A stretch of DNA of 64,000 bases from Paenibacillus pabuli NBRC 13638 (GCF_001514495.1 NZ_BCNM01000001.1:124001-188000); one strand, 5' to 3'. Counted from the stretch's first letter, positions 27,071 through 36,873 are shown. Notes: generated by a model not told the origin, from the sequence alone. Translations and numbers: made by a program.

Positions 27071-28342
27071 ATGGAAAATCAAGTCAAGCAAGCATATGAA
27101 GCAGCCAAACTATTGTATGCCCAGCATGGTATTGATACGGACGAAGTGTTGAAGAAGCTCGCGGAAATCAAGGTATCTGTTCATTGTTGGCAAGGGGATG
27201 ATGTGAGAGGCTTTCTAAATAAAGACGGAGAGCTCACAGGCGGAATTTCCGTTACAGGGCAGTATCCGGGGGCTGCAACGACGCCAGCAGAGCTTCGGGC
27301 AGACTTGGAACAGGCATTTTCCCTAATTCCGGGGAAGCACAAGGTTAATTTGCATGCGATATATGCTGACACAGACGAGCAAGTGGAGCTGGATCGAATT
27401 GAACCGAAGCATTATGCGAACTGGGTGAAATGGGCCAAAGAGCAGGGGCTCGGACTGGATTTTAATCCAACCTGCTTTTCTCACGAAAAATCAAGTGACG
27501 GCTTCACGCTAAGTCATCCTGATCCGGAGATTCGCAAGTTCTGGATCGACCACTGCAAAGCGGCCCGACGCATAGGCGCTTACTTCGGAGAGCAGCTCGG
27601 TCAGACCTGTGTAACCAATGTATGGGTACCGGACGGTTTCAAGGATAATCCGGTAGATCGCATGACGCCGCGGAAACGGCTCAAGGATTCTCTTGATGAT
27701 GTATTTGCCGAGAAGCTTGATCCGAAGCATCATCTGGATGCGGTAGAGAGCAAACTGTTTGGCCTCGGTTCCGAAGCGTACGTTGTCGGCTCACATGAAT
27801 TCTACATGGGTTATGGACTGCAAAATGGTACGTTAGTTTGCCTGGATGCCGGTCATTTTCATCCAACCGAAGTGATATCGAACAAACTGTCTTCCCTGGC
27901 CCTGTTCACGAATGGCATTCTGCTGCATGTCAGCCGTCCAATGCGTTGGGACAGTGATCATGTTGTCATTATGGACGACGAGCTATTGGAAATAGCCCGA
28001 GAGCTGGTACGGCATGACCTGCTTCCCACAACACATATCGGCCTGGATTTCTTTGATGCAAGTATCAACCGGGTAGCTGCATGGGTGGTTGGCACACGCA
28101 ATACGATTAAAGCGCTGCTGCGTGCAATGCTGGAACCTGTAGATGCTCTGAAATCAGCTGAGCTGGCTGGGGATTATACGCTTCGTCTTGCCTTGACAGA
28201 AGAATTCAAGTCCTATCCATTTGGAGCGATCTGGGATTACTATTGTGCCCAGCAGCAAGTACCCGTACGTGAACAGTGGATTGCTGAGATCAAAACCTAC
28301 GAGCAGGAAGTTTTGCTTCAGCGCGATAAGTCATTCGTATAA
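27071..28342 (+). CDS. rhaA: L-rhamnose isomerase
   Basis: A 423-residue protein of the B. subtilis-type RhaA family, converting L-rhamnose to L-rhamnulose with a divalent metal. Landmarks are [12 protein letters not shown] at the N terminus, [36 protein letters not shown] with metal ligands, and [21 protein letters not shown] precedes the ATG. It is the second gene of the rhamnose operon. Confidence 0.95.
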   Translation: MENQVKQAYEAAKLLYAQHGIDTDEVLKKLAEIKVSVHCWQGDDVRGFLNKDGELTGGISVTGQYPGAATTPAELRADLEQAFSLIPGKHKVNLHAIYADTDEQVELDRIEPKHYANWVKWAKEQGLGLDFNPTCFSHEKSSDGFTLSHPDPEIRKFWIDHCKAARRIGAYFGEQLGQTCVTNVWVPDGFKDNPVDRMTPRKRLKDSLDDVFAEKLDPKHHLDAVESKLFGLGSEAYVVGSHEFYMGYGLQNGTLVCLDAGHFHPTEVISNKLSSLALFTNGILLHVSRPMRWDSDHVVIMDDELLEIARELVRHDLLPTTHIGLDFFDASINRVAAWVVGTRNTIKALLRAMLEPVDALKSAELAGDYTLRLALTEEFKSYPFGAIWDYYCAQQQVPVREQWIAEIKTYEQEVLLQRDKSFV

Positions 28343-28374
28343 CAAGTAATCATTTATTTATAATTCATTTTGGG

Positions 28375-28413
28375 CCACAGTGGAGCAAATTGTTCCGCTG
28401 TGGTTGTTTTTTG
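28375..28413 (+). terminator. Terminator of the rhamnose operon
   Basis: CCACAGTGGA / TTCCGCTGTGG hairpin followed by TTGTTTTTT. Confidence 0.85.
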
Positions 28414-28486
28414 CATCAAAAAACGTCGTAATGCATAACTGTGGTCAGAAGCTCCATACTAAAAATACATAAGAGGAATGTAAGGC

Positions 28487-28543
28487 ATGCTTGGCATTAT
28501 TAAAAGTAGAGGAGGGTCAATCCAAATTGAATTTCGCCGATAA
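28487..28543 (+). CDS. Possible 18-codon upstream ORF overlapping the RNase J start
   Basis: ATG 28487 to TAA 28543 encodes MLGIIKSRGGSIQIEFRR and overlaps both the RNase J ribosome binding site and its first codons in another frame. The candidate site AAGAGGAATGTAAGG is mediocre. It could modulate translation of the ribonuclease or be chance. Confidence 0.2.
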   Translation: MLGIIKSRGGSIQIEFRR

Positions 28544-30200
28544 CAAACTGTATATCGCTGCACTTGGCGGCTTGAATGAAATAGGAAAGAACATGTATCT
28601 CATCCAGTACAATCAGGACATCATTGTCATTGACTGTGGCTCAAAGTTTCCGGATGAAACTTTGCCGGGGATTGATCTCATCATTCCCGATGTGACGTAT
28701 TTGCTGGAGAATCAGGATAAGGTCAGAGCGCTGGTGGTTACGCATGGACATGAAGATCACATCGGCGGCATTCCCTATTTGTTAAAACAAATCAATATCC
28801 CTGTGTATGCATCCAGACTAACCCGTGGATTGATTGAACTTAAACTGAAAGAGCATGGGCTGCTGCGAAAAGCTGATCTTCACACGATTGATGCCAAATC
28901 CAGCATTACGCTGGGCGACATTCAGGTTTCTTTTTTTGCAACCAGCCACAGTATACCGGATTGTCTCGGTATTTTCTTTCAGACGCCAGGCGGCAATGTG
29001 GTTCATACCGGGGACTTCAAGTTCGATATGTCTCCCGTTAATGGGCCGTATCCCGATCTGCATCGTATGGCCGAGATTGGCAAACAGGGTGTACACGTGC
29101 TGCTGTCCGAGAGTACCAATGCGGAGAGGCCCGGTTTCACACCTTCCGAACGGATTGTCGGTGACCATATATTGGATGCCTTTATTCGTGCCAAACAAAA
29201 AGTGTTTATTTCAACCTTTGCGTCCAACATTAGCAGGGTACAGCAGATTGTAAATGCGGCATTCGAGACGGGGCGCAAGCTGGCTCTGCTGGGTAGAAGT
29301 ATGATCAATGTGGTGTCCGTGGCCAGTGAGCTGGGGTACCTGGATGTACCTGAGGGATTGCTCATTGAGGCGGTAGATTCGGATCAGTTTTCTCCGGAGG
29401 AGGTCGTTGTGCTATGTACGGGAAGTCAGGGTGAAACGATGGCTGCATTATCCCGTTTGGCGGCCTCCAAGCATCCTCATGTGAAGATTGCACCTGGAGA
29501 TACCGTCATTATTGCTGCGGGAGCAATCCCCGGGAATGAACGCAATCTTGCGCACGTCATTGATAATCTGTATGTACTTGGTGCGCGCGTCATTTATGGT
29601 TCTAGCGGCGCTGCAGGCATGCATGTATCCGGGCACGGCAGCCAGGAAGAACTCAAACTGATGCTGACCCTGATGAAGCCGGATTATCTGATTCCTGTTC
29701 ACGGCGAGTTTCGCATGTTGTACCAGCATAGACTGCTGGCAGAGTCCGTGGGGATGGAACGTAATCATGTATTCATCGTCAACAATGGGGATATGATTCA
29801 GTACAAAGACGGTGTTGCTTCTCCTGGTCCCAAGATAGCTTCAGGCAATAGTCTCGTCGATGGACTAATTATGGGCGATGTCGGAAATATTGTACTGCGA
29901 GATCGCAGGCAATTGTCCTCCGACGGCATGCTGGTGATCGTGACTACACTGAGCAAAACGGAGAAACATATGGTTACCTCACCTGAAATCATCTCCAGAG
30001 GTTTTGTGTTTGTGAAGGACTCCGAGGAATTTATGAGAGAGATTCATGAGCTGGTTCAAAGCAAGATGGAAGAGTTAACCGGAAGCGGAGCGAACCAGTG
30101 GAATGTGATCAAAAGAAAGCTGAAAGACGAGATTGGTCATTACATTTACGCCCAGACGAAACGCAGACCGATGATTCTGCCCATTATTATTGAGGTTTGA
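28527..30200 (+). CDS. Ribonuclease J family protein
   Basis: A 557-residue metallo-beta-lactamase/beta-CASP ribonuclease. The zinc motif HGHEDHIGG lies near residue 73, SHSIPDCLG and HTGDFKFD follow, then the beta-CASP domain and the late HVSGHGSQEELKLM motif; all catalytic histidines look intact. RNase J enzymes perform 5' exonucleolytic and endonucleolytic RNA decay. TTG 28527 has GAGGAGGGT 9 bases upstream; a longer in-frame TTG start at 28491 has no site. I cannot say whether it is the J1 or J2 paralogue. Confidence 0.9.
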   Translation: MNFADNKLYIAALGGLNEIGKNMYLIQYNQDIIVIDCGSKFPDETLPGIDLIIPDVTYLLENQDKVRALVVTHGHEDHIGGIPYLLKQINIPVYASRLTRGLIELKLKEHGLLRKADLHTIDAKSSITLGDIQVSFFATSHSIPDCLGIFFQTPGGNVVHTGDFKFDMSPVNGPYPDLHRMAEIGKQGVHVLLSESTNAERPGFTPSERIVGDHILDAFIRAKQKVFISTFASNISRVQQIVNAAFETGRKLALLGRSMINVVSVASELGYLDVPEGLLIEAVDSDQFSPEEVVVLCTGSQGETMAALSRLAASKHPHVKIAPGDTVIIAAGAIPGNERNLAHVIDNLYVLGARVIYGSSGAAGMHVSGHGSQEELKLMLTLMKPDYLIPVHGEFRMLYQHRLLAESVGMERNHVFIVNNGDMIQYKDGVASPGPKIASGNSLVDGLIMGDVGNIVLRDRRQLSSDGMLVIVTTLSKTEKHMVTSPEIISRGFVFVKDSEEFMREIHELVQSKMEELTGSGANQWNVIKRKLKDEIGHYIYAQTKRRPMILPIIIEV

Positions 30201-30294
30201 GGAGATATAGACAAAAGCCTGAGAACTGTCGGAACATACAACCTTTCGTATGAACCGCACATTTCGATCAGGCTTTTGCTTTTTTGTGGTTACC

Positions 30295-31377
30295 TTATAG
30301 ATCGTTCAGCAACCCGGATTGTCTCACGGAGGAGAGGAACTGGTTGAACTGCTCGATGTTCAATTGCTGCGCACTGTCCGAAAGGGCCACCGCCGGATTA
30401 GGATGAACCTCAACCATTACACCATCCGCACCCGCTGCGAGAGCTGCCTTGGCACAAGGCGCGAGAATGTCTTTGCGTCCGGTAGAGTGGGTTACATCCA
30501 CAAGGACAGGCAGATGGGTTTCCTGTTTCAGAATCGGTACAGCAGAGATGTCGAGTGTGTTCCGTGTTGCTTTTTCATAAGTGCGAATCCCGCGTTCAAT
30601 CAACATGACCTGTTTGTTTCCCCGGGAGACGACGTATTCTGCAGCATGAACGAATTCATCAATAGTTGCCGACAAACCGCGTTTCAGCAGAATCGGAATC
30701 TGAACATCCCCGGCAGCCTTGAGCAATTCAAAGTTTTGCATGTTACGGGCACCGATCTGGACTACATCAATATACTGGCCAGCCAGTTCAATATGACTTG
30801 GATGCACAATCTCACTTATTGTCTTCAATCCGAACTCGTCGGCAACTTCCTTCAGAATTTTCAATCCTTCGATGCCGAGTCCTTGGAAGTCATATGGGGA
30901 CGTACGAGGTTTAAATGCTCCTCCGCGCATCACGGTAATGCCGGCTGCTTTTAGCGCTGCTGCGACCTCACGTACTTGCTCGTAACTTTCAACCGAGCAC
31001 GGCCCGGCAATCATGATTGGTTTGCCTGCGCCAACCTTGACGTTTCCGATGGACACGACCGTATCTTCCTGCTGATTTTTGCGGCTAACGAGCAGTTGTT
31101 TCTTGTGCTCGTCAACCTGAAGGTTCAGGGAAGCCTGGAAAATCTGTTTGAACAGAAGTTTGATTGCATCGTCTTGGAAAGGCCCCGGATTGGCGGCAGT
31201 CAGTTCCTCCAGCATTTCTTTTTCGCGAACCGGATCGTACTTGGGTACACCCTGTTTTTCCTTGATTTGCCCAATTTCCTGTGTAATTTGAGCCCGCTCT
31301 GACAATAAGTGCAGAAGACTATGATTAATCTCACTCAATCGACCTCTTAATTGTTCCAAGTTCTTGCTCTGATCCAT
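30295..31377 (-). CDS. aroA: Bifunctional DAHP synthase / chorismate mutase
   Basis: A 360-residue protein like B. subtilis AroA (also called AroF or AroG(f)). The N-terminal AroQ chorismate mutase helix bundle ([39 protein letters not shown]) spans residues 1-90. The DAHP synthase barrel follows: [52 protein letters not shown] and [12 protein letters not shown]. It catalyses the first shikimate-pathway step from PEP and erythrose-4-phosphate; the mutase part also serves as prephenate/chorismate sensor in such fusions. AAGGAG precedes the ATG. A T-box leader controls it. Confidence 0.95.
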   Translation of the reverse strand: MDQSKNLEQLRGRLSEINHSLLHLLSERAQITQEIGQIKEKQGVPKYDPVREKEMLEELTAANPGPFQDDAIKLLFKQIFQASLNLQVDEHKKQLLVSRKNQQEDTVVSIGNVKVGAGKPIMIAGPCSVESYEQVREVAAALKAAGITVMRGGAFKPRTSPYDFQGLGIEGLKILKEVADEFGLKTISEIVHPSHIELAGQYIDVVQIGARNMQNFELLKAAGDVQIPILLKRGLSATIDEFVHAAEYVVSRGNKQVMLIERGIRTYEKATRNTLDISAVPILKQETHLPVLVDVTHSTGRKDILAPCAKAALAAGADGVMVEVHPNPAVALSDSAQQLNIEQFNQFLSSVRQSGLLNDL

Positions 31378-31411
31378 TCTGATCTACTCCTTTAATATTG
31401 AATTATGATGA

Positions 31412-31730
31412 AAAAACACAAAAAGGCCCTTCATCCGAAGGGACGAAGAAGCCGTGGTACCACCCTAATTAGAAACGGTCATGCTGAATGAATACAGCCG
31501 ATCTGTTTCTCACTTTGACCTTTTAACGCAAGGAACGGATTGTCCTAGGAGCTGTATCCTTGAGAAGCAGCCCTTCAGCAATCGGCTCGGGAGTGAACTT
31601 CCGCGGTGTGTTCTTTCGGGTGCTCTCAGTCTTTGGCACCGCGTCCCTGTAATGAACGATAAACTCGCGTACTCTTTCCGTCATAGCCTGTATGAATGAT
31701 GATGTTCTAAATAAATGTTCTATCCTGTAC
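31412..31730 (-). promoter_or_regulatory. T-box leader of aroA, specifier UUC (phenylalanine)
   Basis: On the minus strand the antiterminator T-box GGTGGTACCACGG (31453-31465) is followed by the terminator CCCTTC / GAAGGG with CCTTTTTG (about 31421-31443). Stem I has the AGTA box flanked by CGCG, and the partner strand reads CGCG-GAA-G-TTC-A. In the usual GAA-N-specifier-A layout the specifier is TTC at 31595-31597, pairing with tRNA-Phe. Uncharged tRNA-Phe would prevent termination and raise aromatic synthesis. The outer limits of stem I are approximate. Confidence 0.88.
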
Positions 31731-31958
31731 TTCATGATATACATTATGAATTGAAGTTATACTAGCATTTCAAAACATTGCCCGCAAGAAGCTGAATTAA
31801 TGCCAAGACTCAATAACGCTTTACTGTGACGCATTTATATCCATATCGGGGATCTCGTGAGGTTGGACTCGGATCAGTATGGGAATAGGATTCGCCAGGG
31901 TTTGCCATTCGAAGTATAATAAAGTGAATTCAAGCGAATGCGAACAAGAGGAGAAATT
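31443..31958. other. Gene-free stretch between the aroA T-box and the LacI-type gene
   Basis: The left two thirds are the T-box. From about 31780 to 31958 I see only a -10-like TATAAT (31915-31920) for the regulator gene, with no convincing -35. Confidence 0.5.
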
Positions 31959-32942
31959 ATGAATAAAACGATTTCAGATATCGCTCAAATGGCGGGAGTG
32001 GCGAAGAGCACAGTCTCTCGTTTCCTGAATGGCGGTTCTGTTAGTGAGGATACACGGCAGAAGATTGAGCGAATAATTAAACAATATAATTATGTACCCA
32101 ATACGTTTGCACAGAGTCTCAAAGCCAAAAAAACCAGTATTATTGGAACGGTTGTTCCCCGTCTGGATTCTTTTGCAACCTCGCAGACATTGATTGGCAT
32201 TGATGAAGAATTAAGAAATAATCAGTATCAGATGCTGATTGCGAATACAAGTCAGGATATGCAACGTGAAATTGATGCCATTTACGATTTTGCCAGACAG
32301 AAGGTATCCGGGATTATTCTGCTTGCCGCGGAAGTAACCGACGCACATCTGAAAGCTGCCCAAGACATCGGAATTCCGGTCCTATTGGTTGGGCAACAAC
32401 ACGAACAGCTGCACAGTCTGGTACATAATGATGATCAGGCAGGGTATGAGATGGGCAAGTTCGTTGTGGAAAAAGGACATCGAAAGATGGCGTATATTGG
32501 CGTTACCGAGAAAGATCAGGCAGTAGGAATCCACCGTAAACAGGGCTTCAAGCGTGCAATCGACGAATGGGGTGGTTGTGACGTGACGTACTACGAGACC
32601 AGCTTCAAAATGTCCGAAGCCATCGTTACCGCAGAAGCCATTCTAAAAGAAAGCAAACCGACTATTATTATTGGTGCAACGGATAACATTGCACTCGGTG
32701 TGATGAAGATTGCTTTTTCCAACAAGGTGCGAATTCCACAGGATTTATCGGTTGCAGGATTTGGCGGATACGAGATCACAGAGATGATTCATCCTGCGCT
32801 GACAACCGTGAAATATCACTACTTTCAGGCTGGTCAACTGGCGGCCGCGCACATTATTCGTCTGGTAAAAGGTGAACCGGTGGAGCTGTGCACGATCATT
32901 GATGTCGAGATTATTCCACGAGAAAGCGTTGACAAATTATAA
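31959..32942 (+). CDS. scrR: LacI family repressor of the sucrose operon
   Basis: A 327-residue LacI/GalR regulator: helix-turn-helix ISDIAQMAGVAKSTVSRFLNGG, hinge YVPNTFAQSLKAKKTSIIGTVVP, then a periplasmic-binding-type core ending ISVxIIPRESV-like. ATG 31959 has AAGAGGAG 7 bases upstream; the ATG at 31938 is in frame but before the site. It sits upstream of and in line with sucrose hydrolase and transporter genes, and perfect GGAACCGGTTCC-type operators lie between. Name assigned from context; the inducer is probably sucrose-6-phosphate or fructose. Confidence 0.85.
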   Translation: MNKTISDIAQMAGVAKSTVSRFLNGGSVSEDTRQKIERIIKQYNYVPNTFAQSLKAKKTSIIGTVVPRLDSFATSQTLIGIDEELRNNQYQMLIANTSQDMQREIDAIYDFARQKVSGIILLAAEVTDAHLKAAQDIGIPVLLVGQQHEQLHSLVHNDDQAGYEMGKFVVEKGHRKMAYIGVTEKDQAVGIHRKQGFKRAIDEWGGCDVTYYETSFKMSEAIVTAEAILKESKPTIIIGATDNIALGVMKIAFSNKVRIPQDLSVAGFGGYEITEMIHPALTTVKYHYFQAGQLAAAHIIRLVKGEPVELCTIIDVEIIPRESVDKL

Positions 32943-32967
32943 ATGAATCCATTATGATAATTCCATC

Positions 32968-33067
32968 GAACCGGTTCCACACCAAATGTCCAAATCCGGA
33001 TTTGGAACTCGGTTCAGCCGAAAAGGCCACATGGAATTATTTTTTTAAGTGATTTGGAACCGGTTCC
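32968..33067 (+). promoter_or_regulatory. LacI-type operators of the sucrose operon
   Basis: GAACCGGTTC at 32968-32977 and GGAACCGGTTCC at 33056-33067 are palindromes typical of LacI-family sites, 89 bp apart, a spacing that allows looping. Between them is the perfect 16-bp palindrome CCAAATCCGGATTTGG (32990-33005). No strong promoter is evident; it may overlap the second site. Confidence 0.75.
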
Positions 33068-33103
33068 TCTCTTTTTTGGGTTTTAAAATAAATTAAATTA
33101 AGA

Positions 33104-33254
33104 GTTACACGATCACGGAGAGGGCAGAAAAAATCTGTAGAAACGTAGTGTTCGCCTTTATCAGCGGATTTCACCCTTTAGAAAAGGGATCAAGGAAATC
33201 TGGGGATAACAGCGATCGGAGGATTGTTCTGCCATCGAAGTGGCCAAGTGTAAC
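33104..33254 (+). repeat. Structured 151-bp intergenic element, copy A
   Basis: Bounded by GTTACAC / GTGTAAC, with an inner stem GGCAGAA (33123-33129) / TTCTGCC (33227-33233) and a long central hairpin (TCGCCTTTATC and GGATTT against AAATCT and GATAACAGCGA). A second copy, reverse-oriented, is at 41155-41304. Both paired stems change compensatorily between copies. It ends 45 bp before the sucrose hydrolase gene. It could be a leader RNA, a small RNA or a MITE-like element. Confidence 0.75.
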
Positions 33255-33299
33255 ATTTCTTGATCTAATTTATATTCGCTAGGATGGAGAATACTTTTT

Positions 33300-34775
33300 A
33301 TGAAAATGACCAGAGAGCAGCGTTACAGACGAATTGAGCAGGCAGAGCCTGGAGAAATAGGCAAACTTGAAGATTTGATCTCTGCATGTGCGTGGAGACA
33401 GCATTACCATATCCAGCCGATAACCGGACTGCTTAACGATCCTAATGGATTCTCATATTATCAGGGGTATTATCATCTGTTCTACCAATGGTTTCCACTC
33501 GGAACCGAACATGGAATGAAGTACTGGTATCATACCCGATCAACGGATCTGGTGGACTGGGAGAATGTCGGAATCGGTATTCATCCGGGGGACACCTATG
33601 ATTCACACGGGGCTTACTCAGGCAGTGCTATTGAAAAAGAAGGCCAACTGTATCTGCTGTACACAGGAAATACAAGAGATCGTGATTGGATCAGGCATCC
33701 GTATCAGTGTCTGGCGATTATGGATGAAAGCGGTTCAATAACCAAGGTGGATCAACCTGTGATCTCTGAAGTACCTTCTGGCTACACGGAACATTTCAGA
33801 GACCCCAAGGTTTGGCAGCAGGGTGATACGTATTATTGTGTCATTGGAGCCCAGCGTGTAGATCAAACGGGATGCACGGTATTATATCACTCGTCAGATC
33901 TCAGAAACTGGACGTTCCTTGGAGAGATTCATACTGGGCTACCTAACTTTGGCTACATGTGGGAGTGCCCCGATTATCTGGAGATGCAGGGTCAGGGTGT
34001 GTTGATCTTCTCGCCGCAAGGAATAGAGAGTCAGGGAGACGAGTATCAGAATATTTTTCAGTCGGGCTATCTGATTGGCGGACCACTGGATCTTCAGACA
34101 AGGCAATTCGAACATGGTCCATTTCAGGAGCTGGATCGTGGATTTGACTTTTATGCCCCGCAGACGATGCAGGCGCCGGATGGAAGACGAATTTTGGTGG
34201 GCTGGATGGGACTCCCCGATTTGGAGTATCCGACAGATAAGAGTGGATGGGCACATTGCCTGACCATTCCGCGGCAGTTGTCACTCCGGGAGGGGAAGTT
34301 AATTCAGCAGCCAGTCTCTGAAATGGTGAAGCTGCGTGGGGATTCTGAAGGGACTCCTATGGAATTCACAATTGATAATGAGACCCGATCCTTCCCGGAC
34401 TTTGCTGGAATGGCTTATGAATTGGAATGTGAAATCCGTGATTTTGACGCAGAAGTCGTAGGCATTGAATTGAGGGCGAGTGCAGAAGAGAAAACTGTGT
34501 TGCAGTATGATCGGTTGACTCAGAAAGTGGTCCTGGACCGCTCACGATCTGGCGCCGCGCTTGCGGATCAGAACGGGAATGTACGGCGCTGCACATTAAA
34601 TGCAGACGTCCTTAAGTTTCATGTATTTATGGATTCCTCTTCCGTTGAGATTTTTGTCAATGATGGAGAAGAGGTATTCACAAGCCGGATATTTCCAAGG
34701 AAGGAAAGTGTGGAGATTCGCTTCTTTGCACAAGGAGGCAAGGCAGAATTTCAGGCATCAAAATGGGATTATTAG
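33300..34775 (+). CDS. scrB: Sucrose-6-phosphate hydrolase, GH32
   Basis: A 491-residue GH32 beta-fructosidase. The nucleophile Asp is in GLLNDPNGFSYY near residue 47, the transition-state Asp in FRDPKVW near 165, and the acid/base Glu in MWECPDYLE near 223. A beta-sandwich domain fills the C terminus. It hydrolyses sucrose-6-phosphate from the PTS to glucose-6-phosphate and fructose in the cytoplasm; no signal peptide is present. AGGATGGAG lies 10 bases before the ATG. The PTS gene follows 26 bases later. Confidence 0.93.
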   Translation: MKMTREQRYRRIEQAEPGEIGKLEDLISACAWRQHYHIQPITGLLNDPNGFSYYQGYYHLFYQWFPLGTEHGMKYWYHTRSTDLVDWENVGIGIHPGDTYDSHGAYSGSAIEKEGQLYLLYTGNTRDRDWIRHPYQCLAIMDESGSITKVDQPVISEVPSGYTEHFRDPKVWQQGDTYYCVIGAQRVDQTGCTVLYHSSDLRNWTFLGEIHTGLPNFGYMWECPDYLEMQGQGVLIFSPQGIESQGDEYQNIFQSGYLIGGPLDLQTRQFEHGPFQELDRGFDFYAPQTMQAPDGRRILVGWMGLPDLEYPTDKSGWAHCLTIPRQLSLREGKLIQQPVSEMVKLRGDSEGTPMEFTIDNETRSFPDFAGMAYELECEIRDFDAEVVGIELRASAEEKTVLQYDRLTQKVVLDRSRSGAALADQNGNVRRCTLNADVLKFHVFMDSSSVEIFVNDGEEVFTSRIFPRKESVEIRFFAQGGKAEFQASKWDY

Positions 34776-34801
34776 ATATAATGTGAGAGGAATGAAGGAC
34801 C

Positions 34802-36769
34802 ATGTCGGATAATCAGCAGATTGCCCAGGACGTTATTCGTGCCATCGGGGGCAAAGAAAATATCGCATCATTTGCACACTGTGCAACACGTCTTCGGATC
34901 ATGGTGAATGACAAAGACAAGATCGATCAGAAGCAGGTCGAGAACATCGACAAAGTCAAAGGGGCCTTTTTCAACTCTGGCCAGTATCAGATCATATTCG
35001 GAACAGGAACAGTAAACCGAATATTTGAAGAGGTTGAGAAGTTGGGAATCGAAGGGTCTTCCAAGGAAGACGTGAAGAGTCAGGGCAAAAAGGAAGGTAA
35101 TGCTTTTCAGCGGGCCATTCGCACGTTTGGTGACGTTTTTGTACCGATTATCCCTGTGCTGGTGGCAACGGGGCTGTTCATGGGTCTGCGGGGGCTGCTC
35201 ACTCAAAATGAAATTTTATCGCTATTTGGTGCAACGCCAGAGGACATTTCGCCCAATTTCCTGTTATTTACTCAGATCCTGACGGACACGGCATTTGCAT
35301 TTCTGCCTGCACTCGTAGCCTGGTCTGCATTCCGTGTGTTTGGCGGGAGTCCGGTTCTCGGCATCGTTTTGGGTCTCATGCTTGTGAATCCGGCGCTGCC
35401 GAATGCATACGCTGTGGCCGATGGATCAGCACAACCGCTGCACATGTTCGGATTCATACCGGTGGTCGGGTATCAGGGTTCCGTGCTGCCTGCGTTCTTC
35501 GTAGGATTGATCGGAGCAAAGTTTGAGAAAGTGCTGAGAAGACGCGTACCAGAGGCGCTCGACTTAATTCTTACTCCTTTTATTACGCTGACGGTCATGA
35601 TTACGTTGGGACTCTTCGCGATTGGTCCAGTATTCCATTCCCTGGAGGAGTGGGTGCTGCATGGAACGACAGCCGTATTGGGACTGCCATTTGGTATTGC
35701 GGGCATTATTATTGGTTTCTTCCATCAAATTATTGTCGTTACCGGTGTACATCACATCTTTAACTTTCTGGAGATTCAGCTCTTGGAGAAGACGGGCTTT
35801 AATCCATTTAACGCCATCATTACCTGTGCCATGGCGGCACAAGGAGCAGCTTGTCTGGCTGTGGGAATGAAGACCAAAAATACGAAGTTGAAAGCACTCG
35901 CACTGCCTTCGTCATTCTCTGCATTTCTGGGAATTACCGAACCTGCTATCTTCGGGGTTAACTTGCGGTATATGAAACCATTTATCATGGGTCTTGTCGG
36001 AGGCGCTGTGGGTGGATTTATCGCATCCTTGTTCCATTTGCAAGGTACAGGTATGGCGGTGACGGTTATTCCGGGAACCCTGCTGTATCTGAACAGTCAA
36101 CTGCCGCTGTACATTTTGTCCAACGTGGTGGCCATGGGGATTGCCTTTGCGCTTACCTGGTTCTTTGGATATAAGGATCAGCCGCTTGCTGAGGAAGTAG
36201 CAAGCAGTGAAGGAGAAGAGAGCAAGGCGAAGGATCAGTCGCAGAAGTCAAATTCATCTGTCAGCAAGAAAGTTAACCATCGTACCAAGTTAGATATTCT
36301 GGAGATTGCATCACCGATCACAGGCACAGCCGTTGCATTGGAGCAGGTTCCTGATCCTGCATTCTCGGAAAAGCATATGGGAGAAGGAATCGCAATTGAG
36401 CCTTCTGAGGGCAAAGTGTACGCACCTTTTGACGGCGTTATCGCTCATGTGATGAACAAGAGCAAACATGCGGTAATTCTGGAACATGAAACAGGTGTTC
36501 AGATGCTTGTGCATATTGGAATTAATACCGTTGGACTGAAGGGTGAGGGATTTACCGCATATGTGAACAGCGGAGACACTGTAACCGCAGGACAGTTGTT
36601 AATTGAATTTGACATGGAAGCGATCCAGGCTGCAGGACTGCCATTAATTACACCTGTGCTCGTCCCGAATGGGAACGATAGAATTGAACAGGTGACGGCA
36701 ACGTTAACAGGCCCTGTTCAAGCTAATGGTGAAGCACTAATCGTTGTGAAATTTGTTGAACCAGCATGA
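34802..36769 (+). CDS. scrA: PTS sucrose transporter, EIIBCA
   Basis: A 655-residue PTS permease. EIIB lies at the N terminus (phospho-Cys27 in FAHCATRLRIM), EIIC spans about residues 105-455 with some ten membrane helices, then a charged linker, then an EIIA(Glc-type) domain from about 500 (SPITGTAVALEQVPDPAF, phospho-His in MLVHIGINTVGL near 570). Sucrose specificity follows from operon context with scrB; the EIIA domain makes the protein independent of a separate EIIA. The ribosome binding site is GAGAGGAATG. Confidence 0.93.
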   Translation: MSDNQQIAQDVIRAIGGKENIASFAHCATRLRIMVNDKDKIDQKQVENIDKVKGAFFNSGQYQIIFGTGTVNRIFEEVEKLGIEGSSKEDVKSQGKKEGNAFQRAIRTFGDVFVPIIPVLVATGLFMGLRGLLTQNEILSLFGATPEDISPNFLLFTQILTDTAFAFLPALVAWSAFRVFGGSPVLGIVLGLMLVNPALPNAYAVADGSAQPLHMFGFIPVVGYQGSVLPAFFVGLIGAKFEKVLRRRVPEALDLILTPFITLTVMITLGLFAIGPVFHSLEEWVLHGTTAVLGLPFGIAGIIIGFFHQIIVVTGVHHIFNFLEIQLLEKTGFNPFNAIITCAMAAQGAACLAVGMKTKNTKLKALALPSSFSAFLGITEPAIFGVNLRYMKPFIMGLVGGAVGGFIASLFHLQGTGMAVTVIPGTLLYLNSQLPLYILSNVVAMGIAFALTWFFGYKDQPLAEEVASSEGEESKAKDQSQKSNSSVSKKVNHRTKLDILEIASPITGTAVALEQVPDPAFSEKHMGEGIAIEPSEGKVYAPFDGVIAHVMNKSKHAVILEHETGVQMLVHIGINTVGLKGEGFTAYVNSGDTVTAGQLLIEFDMEAIQAAGLPLITPVLVPNGNDRIEQVTATLTGPVQANGEALIVVKFVEPA

Positions 36770-36801
36770 GAGTAAGCTTTTGAAAAAGACAGGTTGAAAA
36801 A

Positions 36802-36845
36802 TGCAAAGAGACCCGGTGTATATCACCAGGGTTTCTTTGCACTTT
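36802..36845 (+). terminator. Terminator of the sucrose operon
   Basis: TGCAAAGAGACCC..GGTG / CACC..GGGTTTCTTTGCA hairpin followed by CTTTT. Confidence 0.85.
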
Positions 36846-36873
36846 TATGTATCTTTTCTATTCACGGAAGGTG

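Noticed and set aside
30319..30954. 211-codon plus-strand frame opposite aroA
   Set aside because: Antisense to a conserved enzyme gene, with no promoter or ribosome binding site.
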